NCBI GenBank assembly: GCA_001275005.1
Contig: JWZX01002903.1
Location: 1-15,185 of the forward strand
Length of the DNA stretch: 15,185 bases
DNA from: Chrysochromulina tobinii
Taxonomy: Eukaryota > Haptophyta > Prymnesiales > Chrysochromulinaceae
Reading direction: 5' to 3'
Each line of letters opens with the position of its first letter. Within the stretch, counting starts at the first letter, position 1. Below, piece by piece: positions 1 through 8,200 of this stretch. Position numbers and translations under genes: made by a program. Below the pieces are notes generated by a model, which was not told where the DNA came from, made no database searches, and worked only from the letters and a program-made list of their open reading frames with translations.

Positions 1-108
1 GCGCTGTGACATCGAAGCCTCTTCGGCCGGTGGAGAAATTTGGGACGCGGTTCGAAGGAGCTTGAAGCGCCCGCTTTTGTGCTCCCAATTGGGACGACAG
101 ACTGGCCG

Positions 109-132
109 ACGGACACACGGACAGACGGAAAT
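109..132. repeat. Period-8 tandem repeat of an ACGGACA unit
   Basis: Three consecutive 8-bp units begin ACGGAC/ACGGAC/ACGGAA: two near-identical copies and a third diverged one. It is too short to be called a satellite. It lies in the gene-free left flank and its function is unknown. Confidence 0.5.
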
Positions 133-154
133 CGGGCTCCTCCGCAAATTCCTA
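127..154 (+). repeat. Split copy of a 21-nt element (GGAAATC ... TCCGCAAATTCCTA)
   Basis: This contains GGAAATC (127-133), a 7-bp spacer, then TCCGCAAATTCCTA (141-154). The second copy at 1834-1854 has the two blocks fused without a spacer. The continuous exact match is 15 bp (140-154 against 1840-1854), extended by the co-linear GGAAATC block. The other copy sits just upstream of the lumen-protein ATG, so this may be a duplicated promoter or 5' UTR element. No gene start follows this copy within the window. Confidence 0.5.
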
Positions 155-283
155 TCGTTTCGCGCACGCGCTAATTTCACGCTGGCGGTTAATCTCTGAG
201 GCTTCCCTCCCGGTATTCAGACGAAACCGGGGGTGGGGAAGAATGTGTTCATTTTCGTGTGAAATAGTGCAGATGTCATGTCA

Positions 284-295
284 TTAGAGCTCTAA
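284..295. repeat. 12-bp perfect palindrome TTAGAGCTCTAA
   Basis: The twelve bases equal their own reverse complement. The site lies about 100 bp downstream of the protease stop codon. It could be a protein-binding dyad or chance. There is no loop, so it is not a typical terminator hairpin. Confidence 0.5.
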
Positions 296-398
296 ACTGA
301 GGTACTGTACGCACACCGCCAGCGACAAGGTAGCGCTCCTGGTCGCCACAGACCGACTGAACAGACCACAAACAACCGAGGTCCTTGTTAGGTCCTTC

Positions 399-1664
399 TC
401 AGTTGCTTGGAGAAGGGGCAAGCCTTGCGCGCCAGACGTCAAGCCCGTCAGTCCCGTAGAGCATCAGGAGCATCACGACTCCGAGGAGATAGGCCGGCAC
501 TGCAAGGGGTGACTGCTCGGGCCCAAAGCGGCCGCCGTGCAGATGCGCCTTCTGGGGGTGCGGGATCACGGACACTAGCTTGGCACTCATCGGGATGCCT
601 GACGTGCTCAAACCGAGCACATGTCCCATCGTGAGGTTCCACCCGAAGTGCCATCCAAGTGCGAACGAGAGGCCACCAGTGAGGAAGACGTTGAGCGCCG
701 CGCAGATGCCACCGACTACGAGGTTGAACAGGCCGACGCGTGTCGCGCCAGGCGAGCCGACGTGGTAGAGCGCAAAGAGCGATGCTTGCAGTGCGACGGC
801 GAGAGACATTGCCGTCACCGGGCTCGCGCCAAAGTGTGCGACGCACGCGTGCGCCGTATTGACGAGTACCCACCCGCGAAGGGAGAGCTCCTCGCTGATC
901 GCGACGCCCACGTGGAAAAGCACATCCCAGAGCAAGTTGAGCCAGAGCGATTCGCCAGCCACGACCACCTCGCCCGAGCGGCAGACGACGCACAGCCAGC
1001 CGACCGCGACCTCAGCACTGAAGAGCACCACGACAATGCCCGCGCCGACGGCTGTACCCAATGCCAGGTCGATGGCCGATAACTGCGCGCCCATCTCGCT
1101 CAGCAATCTGTGGTCGATGAGCCAAGACATGACCGCGACCTGCATCACAGTGGCGAGAGCAGAGGCCAGGCGCGACGCAGCCTGTCGAATGCGCACGCAG
1201 CCCCTCACGTGGTTGAGGAAGTAGGGCTGCTTACCCGCCTTGGCTGCAATGGCTCTCCATGCAGCTGGTATCCGTTCAAGGGCCATCGCGACTGGCCACG
1301 TGAGTGACGGGTCGTGCTGCTGCTCCTCCTCCTTTTCTGCCAGAGCCTCTTCGGAGGGCACCACCGCGCCGGGCAGCCGCCGCGCGAGCGCACGCGACGC
1401 TGGCATGAGCACTCGCAGGCAGGGGGCCCGCAAGACTCCCTCCATCACGCCAAAGAGCATGAAACGGAGGACAAAGTGGCACCGTCCCTCAGCTTCGCTG
1501 AAGAGTGCCGGCTGCCGTCCTAGGAACCGTATTCCATATAGGAGTGAGGAGAGCGCAAGCAGTTCAGCGCGAAGTGGTGCTTCGGGCTGCGATGCTTGAG
1601 CGCCCGATGGAGCAGAGCTGACCTCCTTTGATTTGACCGCGGGGGCTCGTGACTTTTTCCCCAT
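399..1664 (-). CDS. CPBP-family (CAAX protease / Rce1-like) intramembrane metalloprotease
   Basis: A predicted multi-pass membrane glutamic/metallo-type endopeptidase of the CPBP (ABI) family, 421 residues from the start chosen here. All three family motifs are visible: EExxxR as EELSLR (E258, E259, R263), the FxxxH motif as FALYH (H301), and HxxxN as HFGWN (H339, N343). Hydrophobic segments lie near residues 164-184, 198-226, 237-257, 283-300, 307-330 and 387-404. The N-terminal 160 residues are mostly soluble, with an acidic Glu/Gln-rich stretch near 110-117, and match nothing I recognise. The same frame stays open upstream to 1943, but that would overlap the divergent lumen-protein gene. 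The Met at 1664, followed by a basic GKKSR start, leaves a clean promoter gap. Family members cleave prenylated CAAX proteins in the ER (Rce1) or act as plastid membrane proteins in plants. No clear signal peptide is visible, so the compartment is uncertain. Confidence 0.85.
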   Translation of the reverse strand: MGKKSRAPAVKSKEVSSAPSGAQASQPEAPLRAELLALSSLLYGIRFLGRQPALFSEAEGRCHFVLRFMLFGVMEGVLRAPCLRVLMPASRALARRLPGAVVPSEEALAEKEEEQQHDPSLTWPVAMALERIPAAWRAIAAKAGKQPYFLNHVRGCVRIRQAASRLASALATVMQVAVMSWLIDHRLLSEMGAQLSAIDLALGTAVGAGIVVVLFSAEVAVGWLCVVCRSGEVVVAGESLWLNLLWDVLFHVGVAISEELSLRGWVLVNTAHACVAHFGASPVTAMSLAVALQASLFALYHVGSPGATRVGLFNLVVGGICAALNVFLTGGLSFALGWHFGWNLTMGHVLGLSTSGIPMSAKLVSVIPHPQKAHLHGGRFGPEQSPLAVPAYLLGVVMLLMLYGTDGLDVWRARLAPSPSN

Positions 1665-1804
1665 GCCCGCGACGTGGACGAGAACTCGCTGAGCCCACAG
1701 CTGCACCGACCAGCCCGATGCTGTGGTTTCACAACGCGAGGTTGTGAACGTTTTTTTTGAGAAAACAAATGCGACGAAGAAGTTGTGCATGTCGTCAACA
1801 AGAC

Positions 1805-1825
1805 TGCGCGCGCGCGCGCGCACAT
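1805..1825. repeat. Alternating CG tract, Z-DNA-prone
   Basis: About 20 bp of uninterrupted alternating purine-pyrimidine sequence, mostly CG dinucleotides, lie roughly 40 bp upstream of the lumen-protein ATG. Such tracts are known to favour left-handed Z-DNA under negative supercoiling; a role here is inference. Confidence 0.6.
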
Positions 1826-1833
1826 CACATCCC

Positions 1834-1854
1834 GGAAATCTCCGCAAATTCCTA
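1834..1854 (+). repeat. Contiguous copy of the GGAAATC-TCCGCAAATTCCTA element
   Basis: The partner of the split copy at 127-154. It ends 7 bp before the ATG of the lumen-protein gene, so it may lie in the 5' UTR or core promoter. Confidence 0.5.
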
Positions 1855-1861
1855 AAAAAAA

Positions 1862-2579
1862 ATGCTCCGCTTTCTCGTTCTCCTCTCATTGAACCTTGCG
1901 TCTGTGGCCGCGTTGCGGGTGCTGCCTGGACCCGCATGTACACGCCGCAATGCGCTCGCCGCGGCGGCTGCCATGGTGCCAGTTGCTGCTAGCGCGCGCC
2001 CTGAAGGTGTCAACAAGCCGGAGCTTCTTCCTGACTACCAAACAAACGTCATCGACCTGGAGCGCTTTCTCACAAGTGGCCAGGTGAAGCAAATCGACAA
2101 GCAGCTCATGGAACTCGAAAAAGCAACGGGGCTTCAAGCTGCGGCTTCTGTGCCAAGCATATCCGCGCACGCCGGGCCTCGCCATTAAAGACTATTGGAA
2201 TGTGGACGACAACACCATCGTCTTTGTTGTTGACAAGGGCTCGAAGGCAGGGGCTGTCAACATTCTAAACTTTAATGTGGGAGAGGGCGTCAAGCTTGCG
2301 CTGCCCAATCAGTTTTGGACACGCCTACAATCGACGTTCGGGACCACATTCTTCGTGCGTGACAATGGAGAGGACGTGGCCATCTTGCGCTCAATTGACA
2401 CCATTGATTATTGCCTTCGCGATGAGCTGGCGTACTGCACAGACGTGCCAATTCAGTTTAAGAATCCCTCGCAGGCGATGTATGGTGCCCAAGATCCGGC
2501 GACGAAACTCTTTGGCACTGATCCGGGGAAAATCTTTGACGGTGTGAGCAACGCTGCAGAGAAACTCTTCGGTGCATGA
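1862..2579 (+). CDS. Thylakoid-lumen 15.0 kDa-like TPM-domain protein, frame broken by one extra base
   Basis: This resembles the plant thylakoid lumen 15.0 kDa protein (TPM-domain related). The N-terminus reads as a tripartite presequence: a hydrophobic signal peptide (residues 1-17), a short transit region, then twin arginines (R28-R29), an Ala-rich hydrophobic core (31-42) and an ASA cleavage site (43-45), as for Tat import into the lumen. The mature part opens with the family-like NKPELLP. The frame from 1862 runs to 2128 (89 codons), then would stop at 2186-2188. Dropping one G from the GGGG run at 2128-2131 joins it exactly to the downstream frame, which continues GFKLR and then [18 protein letters not shown] and FW(T/S)RL-like family blocks to the stop at 2577-2579. 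The joined product is about 238 residues. It may be a real frameshift (pseudogene), a sequencing or assembly error, or programmed frameshifting. The last 25 or so residues look like a lineage-specific tail. Confidence 0.8.
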
Positions 2580-2975
2580 GGAGAGGGAGCCGCCTGGGCA
2601 CGGCGGGACGCCACGGCGCACAAACCACACCGTGCACGCGCTGCGCGCACTCAGCGTTTGGGAGACCCTACCCGCAGATCTTTGGCTATTTAATGTATGT
2701 GTCACACCGTGTCGCGACAAGTTGCAGACGGAGCAAGCCGAGACGGAGCAGGCCCGAGCCCGAACCGGCCCCGAACCCGGTACGAGATTTTCGTTTTCGA
2801 ACGATACAGTTTTTCATCTCATCAATCCTCTCTTACAGTCGGATCTCGATACGCGATATCGGCTCGAAGCACTATAATCCGATGTCATGGTCGTCTCGCG
2901 ATGGCTCGGAGACGTAGAGACCAGAGTGTGAAGACTGAAGAGACCGCACGTGGCAGGGTCCAGGGACGAGCAGGG
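2580..2975. other. Convergent 3' gap between lumen-protein and GT77 genes
   Basis: No supported gene lies here; the open frames crossing it are not protein-like. It probably holds both 3' UTRs. A degenerate CCGAACC/CCCGAGC-rich stretch (about 2740-2782) is followed by a small hairpin, TCGTT-TTCG-AACGA (2791-2804), with a stable TTCG tetraloop. A short CGATATCG palindrome lies near 2856. No clear AATAAA signal is visible. Confidence 0.5.
2791..2804. other. Small hairpin with TTCG tetraloop
   Basis: Five perfect base pairs (TCGTT/AACGA) enclose TTCG. UUCG loops are unusually stable in RNA. It could be a 3' UTR structure for the lumen-protein mRNA, but a 5-bp stem may be chance. Confidence 0.35.
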
Positions 2976-5123
2976 TCACGTCTTGGCAGCCGGGCTTTGG
3001 AAGAGGACTTCAATGCACAACGAGTCCTTGCGGACTGCATCGACATCGAGCAGTGGCGAGGTCACGTTGGTCAGGATGCGCAGCACAGGCCACTTCGGGT
3101 GCCGCAAGAGAGGTGCGCGCACGAGAAGCTCGAGAATGAGCCCACGGTTCCGCGAGCGATTCGCATCACGGTTCCTCGGACTGTGAGGAAGCGCGGGCGA
3201 GCTGGGCAGAGCGGATGGCGCGGGCGGCAGCAGAGCGAGAGCCACTGATGTGTCGCATGGCAGCTCACGAAGCCGACGCCGCACAGCCAGAACCGTGGAG
3301 TGATTCCGAGTGAGCCTGGCCGTTCCTGCCGCTGTGCTGGCCCCGTCAGATGTTGCCCGTGCAACCGCAGGCGCAAGTGCATGTGCAAGCTGCCGCGCCA
3401 CCTCATCGCATGCGGCAGTCGCCGTTGCGCCGCCGATCGGCCCCCGACCCACCACCTGACTGGCTGCGGCTCGCGTGACGCTGCGTGGCGGCGTAAGGTC
3501 GGCGCCTGCAATGGGAGGCGTGGTCGTCGAGGGCGATATTTCGCGTTCAGCCTCGAGCTGCGTGCTGTACTCTGTTGCCCAGCATGCCTTCGGGGGCATC
3601 CAGGCGCACGCTGGCCGTGCCGCCTCTGGCCGCGCAGCGACAGGTCGCGTGCCGTAGCCGCGTTTGGGAGACACCCCGGGGAAGAGGCCGCACGGTATCT
3701 CAGGGACGACTATGCGCCGGCCAAGCAGGTTGCCCAGGAGCAGCAGGTTGCCCACAAGCATGTCGAGCTGTGCCTGCGAGCGCACAACGCTTTCCAGCTC
3801 TGCGAGGCTGTCAGCATCGGACCCAAGAAGGGAGAGCGTCTGAGCTCGCCGACCCCAGCCGAGCTGCCGTGCTATAAGGTGATCGGCCGCCGGATGCCAC
3901 CAGCCGTACGCGCGTATGAGTGCTCGTCGCGACCACGCGCCCGTGCGCACACCGGCGAGATGACCCATGATGAAGGGTGCGGCTGCGCGTGCTCCGAGGC
4001 TCTGGTTGGCAGCCGCTCGGCAGTGGTCGATGGCGTTTGAAGCTGGCTTACTAGGCAAGTGCATGAACAGCCAGAGCGGCGCGATCGCGAGCGTCGCACT
4101 AGGGGTGGAGTAGGTGCCGACGTCGTGCAATGGAAAGACGGTGCCCGGCGACGAGATCGACGGAGCGCCGCACACTTCTCGCACGGGCACGGCCACAGGA
4201 AGCCGCTGTCGCCTGCCAGCAGCAGGTACGACGCGATCAAGCCAGCGCACCAGACGGTACTCGGGCGTAGCCTTCCACGAGAAGGACTTGTTCATCACGG
4301 TGCCCGTGCGATGCTTCTTGACCTCCCAGCCAGCCGTTGCTTGGGCGAAGCTGCACACGTTGGCGATGGCCGAGCGCACGCAATCGTTCATAAGGGTTTG
4401 CTCGTCCACGTTGGCGAAAAAGGGTGGCTGCGCCCACGGCACGTAGTCTTTGACGGCACTCGGCCGCAACAGGAACGTGTGGATGCGCCTGGCAAGCTCG
4501 CGCAGCACCCAGCTCGCGCCGTCGCCCTCGCGCACGTTCTGCGCGTAGAAGACGCCAGCGTTGACCATCGGTCGATCCTGCATGGCGATGATCTGCTGCT
4601 GGGCAAATACGCCCTTGAGCGCTGGGTACGGATTGCCTAGCCACACGACGTCCGTGTCCGTCTGTAGCACGTTGATACCGAGCTCGACCGCCATGCGCGC
4701 GAGATAGTGCTTTCGCAGGTCGTAAAAGTAAAAGGCAAAGCCCCAGTAGAGCTGGACACAAAGGCCAGCGTCGCGTGGCTTCGTGGCGTTGATTCGGGAG
4801 GACCACACGCACGCAACCTCGGGAAGCGCGAGCCGCAGCGCTGCGCACGAGGCGGACGAGTCGGAAAGGTACAGAATGTGGTGCAGCCTAAGAGCGCGAA
4901 GCGCAAGAACCGTGTTGAGCCCATTCGCAGCCGATGCCGACGGCTTCGCGTCGCCGCAGACAAGGATCAGCTCGCGGCGGTACGCCACCTGCGAGACGAC
5001 CTTAGCGAGCGCGCCTGGCATTTCCAGGTCGACGCCGTGCAACGAAAAGGTTGGCAGCTTGCCAGCCGACTCGAAGCTACTGGCATGCGGCATACCCTCA
5101 GCGTGGGCATGATGCATCGCCAT
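2976..5123 (-). CDS. GT77-like nucleotide-diphospho-sugar transferase
   Basis: A 715-residue protein with the nucleotide-diphospho-sugar transferase fold of the GT77 group (plant RRA/XEG113/RGXT relatives), which transfers arabinose, galactose or xylose in the Golgi to cell-wall glycans or glycoproteins. Visible features in order: an N-terminal beta-strand block ELILVCGDAK (51-60); an LYLSDS strand (84-89); the DxD metal/nucleotide motif D156-T157-D158 followed by VVWLGNPYP; NAGVFYA (188-194); the acceptor-side DEQTLMND (240-247); and MHLPSKP (354-360). Residues about 445-480 (QAQLDMLVGN ... RRIVVPEIPC) resemble the conserved C-terminal block of XEG113-like enzymes. The segment 490-660 is Ala/Pro/Arg-rich, probably disordered, and resembles nothing I know. 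No signal anchor precedes the domain, and an in-frame stop lies 28-30 bp upstream of the ATG (5151-5153). Either a spliced 5' exon encodes the anchor or the enzyme is not anchored. Substrate cannot be called from sequence. Confidence 0.85.
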   Translation of the reverse strand: MAMHHAHAEGMPHASSFESAGKLPTFSLHGVDLEMPGALAKVVSQVAYRRELILVCGDAKPSASAANGLNTVLALRALRLHHILYLSDSSASCAALRLALPEVACVWSSRINATKPRDAGLCVQLYWGFAFYFYDLRKHYLARMAVELGINVLQTDTDVVWLGNPYPALKGVFAQQQIIAMQDRPMVNAGVFYAQNVREGDGASWVLRELARRIHTFLLRPSAVKDYVPWAQPPFFANVDEQTLMNDCVRSAIANVCSFAQATAGWEVKKHRTGTVMNKSFSWKATPEYRLVRWLDRVVPAAGRRQRLPVAVPVREVCGAPSISSPGTVFPLHDVGTYSTPSATLAIAPLWLFMHLPSKPASNAIDHCRAAANQSLGARAAAPFIMGHLAGVRTGAWSRRALIRAYGWWHPAADHLIARQLGWGRRAQTLSLLGSDADSLAELESVVRSQAQLDMLVGNLLLLGNLLGRRIVVPEIPCGLFPGVSPKRGYGTRPVAARPEAARPACAWMPPKACWATEYSTQLEAEREISPSTTTPPIAGADLTPPRSVTRAAASQVVGRGPIGGATATAACDEVARQLAHALAPAVARATSDGASTAAGTARLTRNHSTVLAVRRRLRELPCDTSVALALLPPAPSALPSSPALPHSPRNRDANRSRNRGLILELLVRAPLLRHPKWPVLRILTNVTSPLLDVDAVRKDSLCIEVLFQSPAAKT

Positions 5124-5225
5124 AGTTGTCCAACTTTGAGGGGGGCTGTCCTACCCCCTTAGTCCAACGCACCGGTACGGATACAGCCGAAACCGTACTC
5201 GCAACTCCTGATCGACACGCCCTAC
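5124..5225. promoter_or_regulatory. Very short divergent promoter (GT77 / THADA)
   Basis: Only about 100 bp separate the two first ATGs; the gap grows to about 160 or 207 bp if THADA starts at 5283 or 5331. It contains a perfect 6-bp inverted repeat, AGGGGG (5139-5144) and CCCCCT (5154-5159), around a 9-nt loop. No TATA box is seen. Confidence 0.45.
5139..5159. repeat. G-run/C-run inverted repeat in the divergent promoter
   Basis: AGGGGG and CCCCCT arms flank GCTGTCCTA. It lies 16-36 bp upstream of the GT77 ATG, so it could form a hairpin in that gene's 5' leader or serve as a G-rich factor site. Confidence 0.4.
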
Positions 5226-8200
5226 ATGACGCCTTCACACATCGGCTTTACATCGACTCTGGCTTTCTCCCTCGACGTCGACATGCAGCCGCCGAGCAGG
5301 GGAGAGATTTTGCCGGGTAGCTCGCCTCACATGACGACGCCCGAGGCCGAGGTGCTCAGCCGCCTCACCGACGTGCTGTCACAGCACAACTCGCCAGGCA
5401 ACGGCGCAGCGGTCGTCCGCGAGTTGAAGCTCCTCCTGCCGGAGCTGGAACGGCTCGAAGGACCACCTTGCCACCAGGCCCAGCTCACTCTGGCAAACCT
5501 GCTGCTCACTCCACACACATTCGCCGTGCACGCGCAGCTGAAGCAGTGCATCGCGGTGGTGACCAAAGGCGTCAACAGCGGCAGCACGTTTCGCATGGGA
5601 CTCACGTTGCGGCTCGACGAGCAACTCTTCCGCCAGCCAAGCCTCTGGCCGGATGATGGTGGTGCCTTGCGAAGCCACAACAGCCCCATGCCCGGCTGGT
5701 TGCAGCTGCTGCTCGACGTGCCTGTGGCAGAGCCTGTCGTGCGGCGTGCCAGCCCACGGCTGTTGCGACTCCTCGCCATTTCGCTGCATGATGCCGCCCG
5801 TGATCTGGTGCGCGAGCCTGCAGCGGCTGCTTCTAGCTCCACAGCCCTCGAGCTGTCCAAGTCCATGATGCTCGTCTTTCGCACGCTGAAGGCTTCGCTG
5901 GTGTCCTGCGGCATCGTGGCGCGAACCACGCAGGAGGTGGAGGATGGTCGAGCGCTCGTGACGTTTCCGTCGTGCGGTACTGCCGCATCCCTGACGAGCG
6001 ATGACTTGGACCATCCACTGCTCGTGTCAGACGACGGCCTTGAAGCGTTCGCGCTCACATCAGACAGGGATGCGCTCGCAGCTATGGGTGCAGCGGGTGC
6101 AGCTGGATGCGCGGCCGACCACGCGGCCGGTGACGAGAGTGCCGGCCCAACAGAAATATGGACCGATAGAGATGTGGAGCGCCTCCTCGAGGCTGTGCGC
6201 CTGATCTGCAAGGCTGCGCTGAGCCTCGTCCTCCTGAGAGGCGTGGCAGCAGACACAGCTCTGGCGGCCTCACATCTCCTGTGCACAGCCTGTGACGTCC
6301 TGTTGCCGCCAAGCACAGCCGCGCACCACCTGCTGATGCAACTGGACTGCGCACGTATGATCAGTCCAGCTGTGCTGGCTATCGCCCTGCGCGGCACTGT
6401 TCAAGGAGCGAGTACTGCGACGCTCTTGGCGTCGCTGCCAAGCGAGGCGGCGTCCCTTCCGGTCGGCTACGACTGCCTCAGATGCACCAGTAGCGGTAGC
6501 GGTGGTGGTGCCAGAGACACGGCTGGGTGGCCCGAGGGACTGCTATTCGGGACTGTTGGCAGCGGCATCGTCAGCGCGTGCGCTGAGGCGTGCGAAGCCA
6601 ACTGCAAGCTGAGCAGCTTCCGAGCGTTGGAAGCGCTCTTCTCACACATGGAGGAGGCCGGTTCTCTCGCCAGCCGCGCCGACGTCGAGCACGCGCTTGG
6701 CGTCTTCGCATCGTCGGCGTTGCAGCTGATCTTCGACCACTGGGAGATGTCCTTCCAGTCGCTCACCAGCATGCTCATGCCGCTACTGCGGCGGCTGCTC
6801 AAACTTCTTGCCGCGAGGTCGAGCTGCTTCGCCGAGGCTGCACCCCAGGCTGCGCCTGGCTGGCTACTCTGGCTGCTCCCACGGGTGCGCCAGATGGACT
6901 GGACACGGCGCGCCAAGTACCGCACCTTGCAGGCGATGGTGGGGGTGCTCCCCGCAGGAGCCCGCACACTCATGGTGCAGTGGCCTAGCCTCCTACGAGA
7001 ACTCTTTGGATCGATGCACATCCCCAACTACGCTACCTTGGCTGGCGAGCTACTCGTGGATGTGATGCATTCGCTCGAGCTACAGATCGACGCCGACGCG
7101 CCGGCCGACCGGGAGCTTCCGGAGAGTGCAGTCAGCATACCCAGCGTGAAGCGCGGGATGTGGATGGAACTGGTGATCACTCCATTGCTGACCTCCATTA
7201 CGGGTGTAGCGACGACCCAATGCGAAATCATACTCCAGGCATGCCTCCCTGCGTTGCTCAGTGCCCAGCCTGCAGCTCTAAGCTGGCTTCTCGATCACGC
7301 GCAGAGGGTCCCGACGCCAGGGCCATCGGAGTCTGGTCTTCCATCTGGTGACGGAGACCTTCATGCGATGCGGCTCACGATGGCTGTGCTCAAGGTAGCC
7401 CGCGATCTCGGGCTCCTAACTGGCGAGGGGCTGACGGCTCATGCCTCGCGGCTCGAGCAGGCGCTCGATGCGGCCGATGAACAGGTGGCACATGATGCTC
7501 TGCATGTCGTATGCAGCGGCCAAAAGCAAATAGAGCCAGTGAGCACCAATGAGCTCCAGCTTCTGCGTCGGTTCTGGCCGACGCGGATCAAGGGAGCCTC
7601 GCCACACGCACGAAAGCAACTTGCGAATGCCATGCGCAAGCTACTCCAGCGGCTGAAGCGCAGCACCTTTGGCTCGAAGCGCGACCGTCGCGATCTCGAT
7701 CAGCTTCGCGGCGCCGACATCAGCCAGGGCGCACCATCGCAGCTACAGCCCATCGCCGAAAAGCGCGACTATGCACGTGCCGTAGCAGACTGGCTCGTGT
7801 GGTTGCGAACTCTACTTGAGCAGCAGCTCTACCCGGGCGTGCCTGTCACTCGCGCTCTGTTCGCGCTCGAGCTCTACGAACTGTTCGTCGATACCTGGGC
7901 TCCATTGCCGCCCGACTCACCTGCGACCACTGGTGAACCCGCAGAAGATCCTACTGCGTCCCTCGTGTGTATGATTGGTGGCGGCGGGTTTGAGCCCGCG
8001 AGTCTGTACGGTCCGTGCATTGCGTCAAGGCTGGTGCAGCTGCTGCTACAGGACTTTGAAGCTGTTCGTGCTGTTGCGTTTGGCCTCCTCGCACGCTTTC
8101 CCTTTGGGGCACTGCCTGGGTTCGGCAGAGCTGATGAGGTAGCTCAGCTTGCTCAGACTGCATTGCCACTGGTGCTTTCACCAAGGGTGTATGAAGCTGA

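Larger units (their letters stand above)
1..398. other. Gene-free flank downstream of the CPBP protease gene
   Basis: No ORF here resembles a protein; the longest ATG-initiated frame near 244 is only about 14 codons. The stretch is the 3' side of the minus-strand protease gene and may hold its 3' UTR. It contains a short period-8 repeat (109-132), a composite element shared with the promoter at 1834-1854 (127-154), and a 12-bp palindrome (284-295). No convincing polyadenylation signal or RNA gene was seen. Confidence 0.6.
1665..1861. promoter_or_regulatory. Shared divergent promoter region (protease / lumen protein)
   Basis: This is the only gap between the two divergent start codons (minus gene at 1664, plus gene at 1862), so it must hold both sets of 5' signals if the starts are right. 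It contains a T8 tract near 1751, an alternating CG tract (1805-1825), the second copy of the TCCGCAAATTCCTA element (1834-1854), and an A tract (1854-1862) running directly into the ATG. No canonical TATA box was found. Confidence 0.5.

Noticed and set aside
1665-1943. Upstream extension of the protease frame to 1943
   Set aside because: It would overlap the divergent lumen-protein coding sequence and translate the CG tract; the extra residues look non-protein-like. Start at 1664 preferred.
3300-4040. Long plus-strand frame (246 codons) opposite the GT77 gene, with others at 4059-4640 and 4707-5162
   Set aside because: Antisense frames stay open because of high GC; their translations are Arg/Cys-rich with no recognisable domain, while the minus strand has clear GT77 motifs.
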